Shown: one piece after another, positions 8,095 through 16,053 of the stretch | Layout of the letters: each line of letters opens with the position of its first letter | Position numbering within the stretch: position 1 is the stretch's first letter | Source: Pseudomonas extremorientalis | GTDB lineage: Bacteria; Pseudomonadota; Gammaproteobacteria; Pseudomonadales; Pseudomonadaceae | Reading direction: 5' to 3' | Assembly (NCBI RefSeq): GCF_001870465.1 | Contig: NZ_MDGK01000040.1 | Location: 1 to 64,000 of the forward strand | DNA length: 64,000 bases | Program-made: the position numbers and the translations under genes | The notes under the pieces: model-generated | The model's input: only the letters and a program-made list of their open reading frames with translations | What the model was told of the DNA's origin: nothing | The model's database searches: none

Positions 8095-8655
8095 TCAGGG
8101 CTCCAGGCCAATAGGGAAAAACTCCCCTGCGCTCCAGACGCCCAGCCAGTTCTGACCGTTGATCGGACGGCTCACTGCCAACTCCACCAACTGGTAGAAC
8201 GCATTGCGGTGCACCAGGGCTTCGAGGTTGCTGCGCACTCGCAGATAGGGTGCAGGCTCCTGGGTCACAGGATCGATCACCACCCGCAGCGGGTGTTCGA
8301 GGCCGGCTTCGACCTGGTCATCGACGTTGGTGGTGAAGCGCAGCACCTGGCTTTCGCCCTGCCCTTCGACTTCCAGGGTAATGGCGACAAACGGAGCATC
8401 ATCGACGGTGATGCCGACTTTTTCCACGGGGGTAATCAGAAAGTAATCATCGCCATCGCGACGGATGATGTTGGAGAACAGCTTGACCATCGGCTTGCGC
8501 CCGATCGGCGTGCCTTGATAGAACCAGGTGCCATCACGGGCGATACGCATGTCGATATGGCCGCAGAAGTCCGGGTTCCACAGGTGCACCGGGGCCGGAC
8601 CCTTGCCCTTGGGCAACTGGGCCAACAGGTCGTTGGCCTTGGCGGAATCGGTCAT
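8095..8655 (-). CDS. DUF1285 domain protein
   Basis: A 186-residue cytosolic protein whose full length matches the DUF1285 family: a central PVHLWNPDFCGHIDMRIARDG segment followed by WFYQGTPIGRKPMVKLFSNI and a C-terminal beta-rich half. The biochemical function of the family is not known to me. It is followed upstream by the DUF4823 lipoprotein gene with a 16-bp gap, so the two are likely co-transcribed. Confidence 0.85.
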   Translation of the reverse strand: MTDSAKANDLLAQLPKGKGPAPVHLWNPDFCGHIDMRIARDGTWFYQGTPIGRKPMVKLFSNIIRRDGDDYFLITPVEKVGITVDDAPFVAITLEVEGQGESQVLRFTTNVDDQVEAGLEHPLRVVIDPVTQEPAPYLRVRSNLEALVHRNAFYQLVELAVSRPINGQNWLGVWSAGEFFPIGLEP

Positions 8656-8671
8656 GGGGTTCTCCTGGGTC

Positions 8672-9277
8672 TTATGGATTGCTCATCCCCAACAGGCCGC
8701 GGGCGTACTGCGCCAGGGGGCGGGCAATCAGGTCTTCTGGCTTGTTGTCGTGAAACGTCAGTAAACCGCCACGACTGCGTATACGTGCAGTATCAATCAA
8801 ATACTGGGTGCTGGTCTCGATCAACATGATCTGGATGACGCCGCTGTCCAGGCCGACGCGGTCGAGGGCTTCCTGGTCGGCCCATTCATCCGCGTTGCCG
8901 ATGCGGTCATCCGCCTTGGCGAAACGGCAGTACAGCAGGTAGTGAGCGCCCGCCGCGCGGGCTTCGGCCATGGCCTGCTCCAGGCCTTCAGGCTGACGGG
9001 CGCGGCGCACCATGGGGAAGTACTCGACAAAGCCATTGAAGGCTTCTTCGGCCACCACGTTCGGCCGCGGGTAGGCACTGCCCGGCGGCACAAAGGCGCC
9101 CTGGGCGATAAAGACAAAGGAGTCCGGCTGTATGCGTACCGAGGCGGTACGGCGGGTATCGCTGTGGTCCAGCAAACCGGCGTCGCTCATCTGATAGCGG
9201 GTACCTTCGGCCATATCGCTGACGGTCATGCAGCCACTCAGCGTCAACGACGCCAGCAACAAAACCACACTACGCAT
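8672..9277 (-). CDS. DUF4823 lipoprotein
   Basis: A 201-residue predicted lipoprotein. The lipobox LSGC (residues 12-15) follows a short hydrophobic signal. The rest matches the DUF4823 pattern, with VRIQPDSFVFIAQGAFVPPG and AHYLLYCRFAKADDRIG. The start at 9277 has GGAGGATTAGG just before the ATG and fits the lipoprotein signal. An upstream in-frame start would add 22 residues before the signal peptide. The family's role is unknown; the protein should sit in the outer or inner membrane facing the periplasm. Confidence 0.8.
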   Translation of the reverse strand: MRSVVLLLASLTLSGCMTVSDMAEGTRYQMSDAGLLDHSDTRRTASVRIQPDSFVFIAQGAFVPPGSAYPRPNVVAEEAFNGFVEYFPMVRRARQPEGLEQAMAEARAAGAHYLLYCRFAKADDRIGNADEWADQEALDRVGLDSGVIQIMLIETSTQYLIDTARIRSRGGLLTFHDNKPEDLIARPLAQYARGLLGMSNP

Positions 9278-9360
9278 CCTAATCCTCCAGAAGCCGGTGA
9301 CGGAAAACCGGCGAATGGGCGTGTGATGCAGGTTTTGCGCCATTTGGCAGCAACCTATGA

Positions 9361-9395
9361 CAAATGTGGGAGGAGCTTGCCCCTTCCCACAGTTG
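9361..9395. repeat. Single REP element
   Basis: CAAATGTGGGAGGAGCTTGCC followed by CCTTCCCACAGTTG: a degenerate copy of the REP family between moaA and the DUF4823 gene. Confidence 0.65.
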
Positions 9396-9420
9396 GTTGT
9401 GTGCTGGCTTGGCGGGTTGT

Positions 9421-10389
9421 TTAGCCGCCGATGATTTTCATGATGGTGGCGCCGCCAGAAAAAGCCACCTCCTGCTTGTCACCCAACGCCTTCATCAACA
9501 GCCCCTGCAAGGCCGGGAGTGCTTGATGGCGCGGCTTGTCCAGCAGGTCGCCGACGTAGTGACGGTTACTCGACGACAGGCAGCCATGCAACCAACCCGT
9601 GGACGACAAGCGCAACCGTGAGCAGGTGCGGCAGAACGGTACGCTTTCGTTGGCGATCACACCAAAGAAGCCTTTACCGGGGATTTCGTAGCGTACGGCA
9701 GTGGCATCCACAGGCGCATTGGCTTGCAGGTATTCATGCTGCTCACCGATCAAACCCAGCAGTTGTTGCAGGCTGACAAACTGCTGCAGGAACGCGTTGG
9801 AGTCCTTGGCCAGGTGGCCCATGCGCATCAACTCGATAAAGCGCAGCTCGTAGCCACGCTCCAGGCAATAGTCGAGCAGCGGCATGACCTGGTCGAGGTT
9901 CTGGCCGCGTAACGGCACCATATTGACCTTGATCTTGATGCCTGCAGCGCGGGCCTGGTCCATGCCGTCGAGCACAGTGGCCAGGTCGCCACCACGGGCA
10001 ATGCTGCGGAAGGCATCTGCGTCGAGGGTATCGAGGGACACGTTGATGCGCTTGATCCCGGCCTCCACCAGCAACGGCAGCTTGCGCGCGAGCAATTGGC
10101 CATTGGTCGTCAGGCTGATATCGCTGAGCCCCATCCCCCCCACGGCGCCCATGAACGCTTCCAGCTTGGGGCTGACCAGCGGCTCGCCGCCGGTGATGCG
10201 CAGGCGGTCGATGCCCGCCGCTTCGATCAGGTATTCCACACCACGGGCCATGGCCTCGGCGGAGAGTTCGTCCTGGGCAGCCACCAGCCGCTTGCCGTTA
10301 GGCACGCAGTAGGTACACGCGTAATTGCAGGCTGAGGTCAGGCTGATCCGCAAATTGCGAAAACGCCTGCCTTGACGATCAACGATCAT
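9421..10389 (-). CDS. moaA: GTP 3',8-cyclase, molybdenum cofactor synthesis
   Basis: A 322-residue radical SAM enzyme that converts GTP to 3',8-cyclo-GTP in the first step of molybdopterin synthesis. The N-terminal SAM cluster motif is CNYACTYC (Cys21, Cys25, Cys28). The second cluster ligands are CRTC and a distal Cys (Cys253, 256, 270). The chain ends in GG, the MoaA C-terminal tail needed for activity. ITGGEPLV and SLDTLDADAF are also typical. No other moa genes are near, so this is a stand-alone copy, as often in Pseudomonas. Confidence 0.9.
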   Translation of the reverse strand: MIVDRQGRRFRNLRISLTSACNYACTYCVPNGKRLVAAQDELSAEAMARGVEYLIEAAGIDRLRITGGEPLVSPKLEAFMGAVGGMGLSDISLTTNGQLLARKLPLLVEAGIKRINVSLDTLDADAFRSIARGGDLATVLDGMDQARAAGIKIKVNMVPLRGQNLDQVMPLLDYCLERGYELRFIELMRMGHLAKDSNAFLQQFVSLQQLLGLIGEQHEYLQANAPVDATAVRYEIPGKGFFGVIANESVPFCRTCSRLRLSSTGWLHGCLSSSNRHYVGDLLDKPRHQALPALQGLLMKALGDKQEVAFSGGATIMKIIGG

Positions 10390-10420
10390 GGATCACTCCG
10401 GCAGAGGATGATTCGGGCGC

Positions 10421-10452
10421 GCTAAAAGCTGACTGATAAATCAGCTTTTAGC
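10421..10452. promoter_or_regulatory. Perfect 12-bp inverted repeat upstream of moaA
   Basis: GCTAAAAGCTGA (10421-10432), an 8-nt spacer and TCAGCTTTTAGC (10441-10452) lie 32 bp before the moaA start. There is no T-run on either strand, so an operator is more likely than a terminator. Which regulator binds is unknown. Confidence 0.5.
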
Positions 10453-10504
10453 AAGAGTCCATGCCTGAGTATATTCCTGGGGTACTACGCGTGGCAGCAA
10501 ATCA

Positions 10505-11158
10505 TTACGTGGCAGGCGTTTCTGCCGGTGGCTGCTCACTGCTGTGCTTGCGCTTGTTGCCCATGCGCACGCCGATATCCATCAAAAACTGGAAGAAACC
10601 TTCCTGGTCTTCCAGCACGTTGCTCCAGAACGGCGAGTGGTACAGCGCCACGGCACCGTGGACCAAAGCCCAGGCGGCGCAGTAGTGGAAATACGGCGGC
10701 ACATCTTCGAGCTTGCCTTCGCTGATGCGCCCCTTGATCAGCAGAGTCAGACGTTCGAAGTTCGAGGCGCGGATCTTGTGCAGTTCCTCGACCATCTCCG
10801 GCACCTGGTGGCCCTTGACCACCTTCTCTTCCAGCCGGTCGAACAGGCGATAGCGCTGCGGGTCACGCATGCGGAACTCGAAGTAGGCACGGGACAGGGC
10901 TTCCTTGTCCTTGTCGACATCGGCCGAGTGCAGCAGCTCGTTCAAGTCGCGCTCATAGTCGAGCATCAGGCGCAGGTAGATCTCGGCCTTGGACTTGAAG
11001 TGCTTGTAGATCGTGCCTTTGCCGATACCCACGGCATCCGCGATCATCTCGACGGTGACGCTGTCTTCACCTTGTTCAAGGAACAGCTTGAGTGCGGTGT
11101 CGAGAATTTCCTGCTCACGGCGGCGAAACTCACGGACCTTACGGGGTTCTTTGTGCAT
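10505..11158 (-). CDS. TetR-family transcriptional regulator
   Basis: A 217-residue TetR-type repressor. The N-terminal HTH is visible (REQEILDTALKLFLEQGEDSV...IADAVGIGKGTIYKHFKSK, about 14-60), followed by an all-helical ligand domain. In P. aeruginosa the orthologous gene (PA2957) also lies next to rgsA and tatD, so this is a conserved neighbour and not cargo. Target genes and ligand are unknown. Confidence 0.82.
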   Translation of the reverse strand: MHKEPRKVREFRRREQEILDTALKLFLEQGEDSVTVEMIADAVGIGKGTIYKHFKSKAEIYLRLMLDYERDLNELLHSADVDKDKEALSRAYFEFRMRDPQRYRLFDRLEEKVVKGHQVPEMVEELHKIRASNFERLTLLIKGRISEGKLEDVPPYFHYCAAWALVHGAVALYHSPFWSNVLEDQEGFFQFLMDIGVRMGNKRKHSSEQPPAETPAT

Positions 11159-11458
11159 GAGGACGAGGTCTGCAAAGGTCGGATTAGGGAGGGTTGCGCA
11201 GGGCCACGGATACGTGGCGATACGATTTACCCGGTGCGAGGGATTATCCCGACTGAACGGTCGTTGGGCAATGTCTATGTGAACCCGGAATGCACTTTAC
11301 TTTCAGCACACCAACGTTTTCATTGATATCAGTCAGAAATAATACGCAACAACTGCACACGTGCACCGACCTGATGAGAACTCAAGCGAAGCGCGCGTAT
11401 TCCAAATCTGTTTAAAAAACGATCAGCCGCGACTGGACTGAATCGGATACTGATCAAT
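11159..11458. other. Intergenic region upstream of the TetR gene and of rgsA
   Basis: No credible reading frame is seen. It should hold the leftward TetR promoter and, at its right end, the -10 element of rgsA (GATACT at 11446-11451). Confidence 0.5.
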
Positions 11459-11586
11459 ACTTGAACTGTCGGCGTGACATCTCCCCCAAGTGAAGCGCCG
11501 ACCTGGGTACCAACGGACCGCGTACCCTTGTTTTACTCCTAATGGTCTTAACCCGGATTCACCCCCCCAGAACCCGGGTTTTTTTT
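11459..11586 (+). ncRNA. rgsA: Small RNA RgsA (P16)
   Basis: A non-coding transcript unit between the TetR regulator and tatD, the same place as rgsA in P. aeruginosa. It has a -10 of RpoS style (CGGATACT, 11444-11451) without a good -35, an internal hairpin GTCGGCG/CGCCGAC (about 11468-11502), a second stem GGGTAC/GTACCC, and a strong terminator (ACCCGG ... CCGGGT followed by eight T, ending at 11586). RgsA is an Hfq-bound, stress-induced sRNA. Identity comes from position and overall architecture recalled from the family; the exact 5' end is estimated. Confidence 0.72.
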
Positions 11587-11607
11587 GCCTGCGATTTGAC
11601 CCTCGCA

Positions 11608-12393
11608 TCAAGAAGCGACGTGGGCCAGTGGGAAAAGGCGCTTGAAGTTTTCAGTGGTCTGCTCGGCAAAACGCTCGTAGGACTCACCGCGCAGCATCGC
11701 CAGGTAATCCGCCACGTCGCGCACATACTCCGGCAGGTTCGGCTTGCCGCGATGGGGGATGGGAGCCAGGTACGGGGAATCGGTTTCCACCAGCAGGCGG
11801 TCGGCGGGCACCTGGCGTGCGACATCACGCAGGGCGTCGGCGTTGCGGAAGGTGACGATGCCCGACAGCGAAATATAGAACCCCAGGTCCAGCGCCGCCT
11901 TGGCCATGTCCCAGTCTTCGGTAAAGCAATGCAACACACCAGCCTGGGGCAATGCCGCTTCGCGCAGCAGGGTCAGGGTATCGGCACGGGCGCCACGGGT
12001 GTGGACGATCACCGGTTTGCCGGTCTGCCGGGCGGCTTGCAGGTGCAGGCGGAACGAAGCCTGCTGCAACTCGCCGGCTTCGGGTTCGTAGTGGTAATCC
12101 AGGCCGGTTTCGCCAATGGCCACCACGCGCGGGTGATTGAGTTCACCCAGCAGCCAGTCGAGTGCCGGGGCTTCACCGGGCTTGAGGTCCAGCGGGTGGA
12201 TGCCCACCGAGCAATCCACATCGGCATAACGCTCGGCCAGGGATTTGACGTCCGCTGCATTCTCCGCGCTGACGCCGATGCACAGGAAGTGCCCTACCCC
12301 ACGCTGGCGTGCGGCGTCGAGGGCAGCGTCAAGGGAACCGCCGTGCTGGGCCAGATCGAGGCGGTCAAGGTGGCAGTGGGAATCTACAATCAT
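11608..12393 (-). CDS. tatD: TatD-family metal-dependent hydrolase
   Basis: A 261-residue TIM-barrel amidohydrolase-like nuclease. The N-terminal metal motif DSHCHLD (4-10), the VAIGETGLDYHY segment (Glu/Asp metal ligands), PVIVHTRGA and ETDSPYLAPIPHRGKPN are all present. TatD proteins are Mg2+-dependent DNases, with YcfH-type members sitting beside holB as here. In P. aeruginosa pilZ lies between this gene and holB; here only 63 bp separate them and no pilZ is present. Confidence 0.88.
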   Translation of the reverse strand: MIVDSHCHLDRLDLAQHGGSLDAALDAARQRGVGHFLCIGVSAENAADVKSLAERYADVDCSVGIHPLDLKPGEAPALDWLLGELNHPRVVAIGETGLDYHYEPEAGELQQASFRLHLQAARQTGKPVIVHTRGARADTLTLLREAALPQAGVLHCFTEDWDMAKAALDLGFYISLSGIVTFRNADALRDVARQVPADRLLVETDSPYLAPIPHRGKPNLPEYVRDVADYLAMLRGESYERFAEQTTENFKRLFPLAHVAS

Positions 12394-12456
12394 AGGAATC
12401 TACAACTTCAGTCACGAAAAGTGTCTGGCCGACGATACACCCGCCGGCCACGGAAA

Positions 12457-13446
12457 TTAACGGCGTCCGAGCAAACCGACCCATTGCACCAGCAACGCTT
12501 CAAGCAGCAGCACGCGGTTGAGGTTGGCCTTGCCGAGCACCTTCTGGCGCTGGGCGAGGATCCAGTCCTGGATCGCCAGCACCTTGTCCTGGGCACTTTT
12601 CTGCGCCAGGTACTGCACCACCTTGCGCATATCCGGCAGGCCCAGACCGTTTTCATCCTGGGTCAGCTGGTAGCGCAGGATCAGGCTTGACCAGTCGCAG
12701 AACCAGTCGAACAGCAACAGCAGGGGGATGTCCTTCCAGGCGCTTTCTGCCAGCTGGGTGGCGGACACTTCCTGCTTGATCAGTTTCTTGACCCCCTCCA
12801 CCACCAGCGCACGTTGTTCACGCACGCCCTGGACCTGCAGCTTCACCGCCGCCAACGGCGAACCGGCGGCCAGGGTCAGCAACTCGACCCGTTCGTCCTG
12901 GGAGCACTCCGGCAACGCCTGCGCCAGCCACGCAAGACTCATGGCCTCGCTTGGCAGCGGGCACGCCTGCTGCACGCAGCGGCTGCGGATGGTTGGCAGC
13001 AAACGGCTGGACTGGTGACTCACCAGCAACAACACCGTATCGCCGGACGGCTCCTCCAGGCTTTTGAGCAAGGCGTTGGCAGCATTGATGTTCATCGCCT
13101 CCACCGGCTCGATCAGCACCACCTTGCGTCCGCCCATCTGTGCGGTCTGCACCACGAAGCTGACCAGGTCGCGCACCTGGTCGACCTTGATTGCCTTGTC
13201 GGCTTCCTCGGGTTCCAGCAGGTAGTTATCCGGGTGGCTGCCGGCCTTGAGCAGCAGGCAGGACTTGCACTCGCCGCAGGCCTCAAGCTTGACCGGGCGC
13301 TGGCACAGCAGGCTTGCCATCAGGCGCTCGGCCAACGCTCGCTTGCCGATCCCCACCGGCCCATGCAACAGGTAGGCGTGGGCGTGCTGGGCACGGCCGG
13401 CCAGTTGTTGCCACAGGCTGTCCTGCCACGGGTAGGCTTCAGCCAC
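12457..13446 (-). CDS. holB: DNA polymerase III delta' subunit
   Basis: A 329-residue clamp-loader subunit. Starting from GTG at 13446, the P-loop-like GPVGIGK (29-35) and the zinc module cysteines (Cys47, and CGECKSC at 56-62) are in place, followed by sensor-type SHQSSRLLPTIRSRC. Delta' helps the clamp loader open and close the beta sliding clamp at the replication fork. The GTG start overlaps the tmk stop by 8 bp and gives the usual family length. In-frame upstream extensions run inside tmk and are not needed. Confidence 0.88.
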   Translation of the reverse strand: MAEAYPWQDSLWQQLAGRAQHAHAYLLHGPVGIGKRALAERLMASLLCQRPVKLEACGECKSCLLLKAGSHPDNYLLEPEEADKAIKVDQVRDLVSFVVQTAQMGGRKVVLIEPVEAMNINAANALLKSLEEPSGDTVLLLVSHQSSRLLPTIRSRCVQQACPLPSEAMSLAWLAQALPECSQDERVELLTLAAGSPLAAVKLQVQGVREQRALVVEGVKKLIKQEVSATQLAESAWKDIPLLLLFDWFCDWSSLILRYQLTQDENGLGLPDMRKVVQYLAQKSAQDKVLAIQDWILAQRQKVLGKANLNRVLLLEALLVQWVGLLGRR

Positions 13447-14071
13447 GGGCGCGCTCCAGCAGTTCGGGTAGCAGCGCGTCGATGGCCTGCTGCACCTGCG
13501 CCAGCGGCTGGGCTGCATCCAGCAGGGAGTACCGTGCAGGCTCCGCCTTGGCAAGTGTGAGGAATGCACTGCGTACCGCGTTGAAGAACCCATCGCCTTC
13601 CAGCTCGAAGCGGTCCAGGCGGCCACGAGCGCTGGCACGGGCCATGCCGACTTCCACCGGCAGATCGAACAGCAAGGTCAGGTCAGGGCGCAAGTCGCCT
13701 TGGACAAAGGTTTCCAGGGTGGCGATACGCTCCACGGACAAACCCCGACCGCCGCCCTGGTAGGCGTAGGTAGAATCGGTGAAACGGTCACAAATCACCA
13801 CGGCACCACGGGCCAGGGCCGGACGGATTACCTCGGCCAGGTGCTGGGCACGGGCGGCGAACACCAGCAGCAGCTCGGTGTCCGGGTTCATCTGCTCGTC
13901 ACCCGGCGCCAGCAGCACTTCGCGGATACGCTCGGCCAGCGGCGTGCCACCGGGCTCACGGGTCAACACCACCTCGATGCCTTCGCTGCGCAAGCGCTCG
14001 GCCAGGTAATCGCGGTTGGTGCTTTTGCCGGCGCCTTCGGGGCCTTCCAGGGTAATAAACAAGCCAGTCAC
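13439..14071 (-). CDS. tmk: Thymidylate kinase
   Basis: A 210-residue dTMP kinase that makes dTDP for DNA synthesis. The P-loop GPEGAGKS (10-17), the DR(F/Y) motif in VICDRFTDSTYAYQGGGRG and the LID-region ARGRLDRFE are visible. GTG start at 14071. It overlaps holB by 8 bp and follows mltG after 19 bp, in the conserved pabC-mltG-tmk-holB order. Confidence 0.92.
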   Translation of the reverse strand: MTGLFITLEGPEGAGKSTNRDYLAERLRSEGIEVVLTREPGGTPLAERIREVLLAPGDEQMNPDTELLLVFAARAQHLAEVIRPALARGAVVICDRFTDSTYAYQGGGRGLSVERIATLETFVQGDLRPDLTLLFDLPVEVGMARASARGRLDRFELEGDGFFNAVRSAFLTLAKAEPARYSLLDAAQPLAQVQQAIDALLPELLERARG

Positions 14072-14090
14072 AGGCAGTCCTTAGTCAGAA

Positions 14091-15236
14091 TTATTGCGGG
14101 CTTTGCGGCGCGGTAGCGTCCGGAGCAGGGTCGGCCGGCTTTTCTACCGGCGCCTCGGCGGGCACATCCGCCGGTGGCGTTGCGTCTTCGGCAGGCTTCA
14201 CCACCGGCGCCGGGCTGGAGCGGTAATCGGCGCGTCGCTTGAGTTGGAACTCACGCACGGCGGCATTATGCGCATCCAGGTTATCCGAGAAAATGTGGCT
14301 GCCATCGCCACGGGCAACGAAATACAGGCTGCTGCCCGGCACCGGGTTTAGCGCGGCATGGATCGCCTCGCGGCCGACCATGGCAATGGGCGTCGGCGGC
14401 AGGCCGGCGACCATGTAGGTGTTGTAGGGATTGGCTTCCTTGAGGTGCGCGCGGGTCAACTTGCCGTTGTAGCGTTCACCCAGGCCGTAGATCACCGTCG
14501 GGTCGGTCTGCAGCAGCATGCCGACCTTCAGGCGCCGCACAAATACCCCGGCAATCTGCCCACGCTCCTCAGGCACACCCGTCTCTTTCTCCACCAGGGA
14601 GGCCATGATCAGCGCTTGGTAAGGGTCTGTGTAAGGCGCGTCGGCAGCGCGCTTGCTCCATTCCTGGGCGAGTACGTCGTCCAGGCGGTTGTAGGCTTTC
14701 TTCAGGAATTCGACGTCGGTCATGCCACGCACGAAACGGTAGGTATCGGGGAAGAACCGCCCTTCTGGAAACACGCCAGGGTGACCGAGCTTGTCCATGA
14801 CGTCGCTGTCGCTCAGGCCCGACAGCGTCTGCACGATCTTTTCATGCTTGGCCAGGGCCGAGCGTACCTGGCGGAAGTTCCAACCTTCGACCAGCGTCAG
14901 GCTGTATTGCACCACTTCGCCACGCTGCCACAAGCCGATCAAGCCTTGCGCCGTCATGCCGGGCGTCATGCGGTATTCGCCGCTGTGCAATGGCTGGCCG
15001 TCCAGGTTGAAGCGCCAGTACAGGCGCAACCAGAAGGCACCGTCCAGTACGCCGTCAGCTTCCAGGCGATTGAAGGTGCCGGTGGGGGTAGCCCCTGCCG
15101 GTACGTCGAGCAATTGCTCCTGGGTCAGCTTCAAGGGCTGCTTCAGGGCAGCGTCGTATTTCCAGGCGCCATAACCCAACAGCAAAGCCGCCGAGAACAG
15201 ACCGATCAGCAGCAGTACAACCAGTTTTCGTATCAA
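14091..15236 (-). CDS. mltG: Endolytic murein transglycosylase
   Basis: An inner-membrane lytic transglycosylase that cuts nascent glycan strands. One N-terminal transmembrane helix (IRKLVVLLLIGLFSAALLL) is followed by a LysM-like segment and the YceG domain with the catalytic Glu in SLVEKETGVPEERG. I chose a TTG start at 15236 next to the pabC stop because it places the helix at the N-terminus and gives 381 residues; an upstream start at 15293 would overlap pabC by 56 bp. The last 50 residues are a Pro/Ala-rich tail (PADVPAEAPVEKPADPAP) that looks disordered. Confidence 0.82.
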   Translation of the reverse strand: MIRKLVVLLLIGLFSAALLLGYGAWKYDAALKQPLKLTQEQLLDVPAGATPTGTFNRLEADGVLDGAFWLRLYWRFNLDGQPLHSGEYRMTPGMTAQGLIGLWQRGEVVQYSLTLVEGWNFRQVRSALAKHEKIVQTLSGLSDSDVMDKLGHPGVFPEGRFFPDTYRFVRGMTDVEFLKKAYNRLDDVLAQEWSKRAADAPYTDPYQALIMASLVEKETGVPEERGQIAGVFVRRLKVGMLLQTDPTVIYGLGERYNGKLTRAHLKEANPYNTYMVAGLPPTPIAMVGREAIHAALNPVPGSSLYFVARGDGSHIFSDNLDAHNAAVREFQLKRRADYRSSPAPVVKPAEDATPPADVPAEAPVEKPADPAPDATAPQSPQ

Positions 15237-15237
15237 C

Positions 15238-16053
15238 TCAAATTTCCAATAGCGCGCGAACAATGCCCTGCAGTTTACGGGTGAGCGGGCCAACCGACCA
15301 GCTCATCGCAGCGCACTCGCGCACCGGCCAAATGCCATAAACGCTGTTACACACGAAGACTTCGTCGGCTTGCTGCAACTGCTCGACACTGATGTCGGCC
15401 ACGGCCACCGGGATGCCCAGGGTCTGTGCCTGGGCCAGAATCTCGGCGCGCATCACCCCGGCCACGCCGCAACGCGTCAGATCAGCGGTTAGTAACAAGC
15501 CGTTGCACACCAGGAACAGGTTGCTGAACACGCCTTCGATCACGCGACCGGACACATCCAGCATCAAGCCTTCAGCGTGCTTGGTGTCGTGCCACTCGGC
15601 GCGGGCGATCACCTGTTCCAGACGGTTGAGGTGCTTGAGACCAGCCAGCAACGGCTGTTCGGCCAAGCGGGTGGCACAGGGAAACAGGCGGATGCCATCG
15701 GTTCCATGAGCGCTGGGATAAGTAGCAGGCGGGCTGCCCTGCAAGATACGGCGCACCGGTGCGCCAGGGTTGATGCCATAACCGCGCAGGCTGTCGCCAC
15801 GGGTCAGGATCAATTTGAGGACACCCTCGCCAAGGGCGGTGGCGTAGGCCAGCACTTCGCTGCGGATCACCATCGGATCCGCAACCAAGGCGAGGCGCCT
15901 GCAACCCTCGTCGAGGCGTTGCAGGTGACGGTCGAGCAGCACCGGCTGCCCGGCCTTGACGGCGATGGTCTCGAACAGCCCATCGCCATACGCCAGGCCA
16001 CGATCTTTCAGGGGCACGCTGTCCGCTGGCTGACCGTCGACCCAGCTGTGCAT
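15238..16053 (-). CDS. pabC: Aminodeoxychorismate lyase
   Basis: A 271-residue PLP enzyme of branched-chain aminotransferase fold class IV, which releases pyruvate from 4-amino-4-deoxychorismate to make p-aminobenzoate for folate. The PLP lysine is in LKHLNRLEQV, and the EGVFSNLFLV and CNSVYGIWPV stretches fit the family. The start ATG at 16053 shares one base with the fabF stop (TGATG), implying coupled translation; GTG at 16056 is an alternative. Confidence 0.88.
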   Translation of the reverse strand: MHSWVDGQPADSVPLKDRGLAYGDGLFETIAVKAGQPVLLDRHLQRLDEGCRRLALVADPMVIRSEVLAYATALGEGVLKLILTRGDSLRGYGINPGAPVRRILQGSPPATYPSAHGTDGIRLFPCATRLAEQPLLAGLKHLNRLEQVIARAEWHDTKHAEGLMLDVSGRVIEGVFSNLFLVCNGLLLTADLTRCGVAGVMRAEILAQAQTLGIPVAVADISVEQLQQADEVFVCNSVYGIWPVRECAAMSWSVGPLTRKLQGIVRALLEI

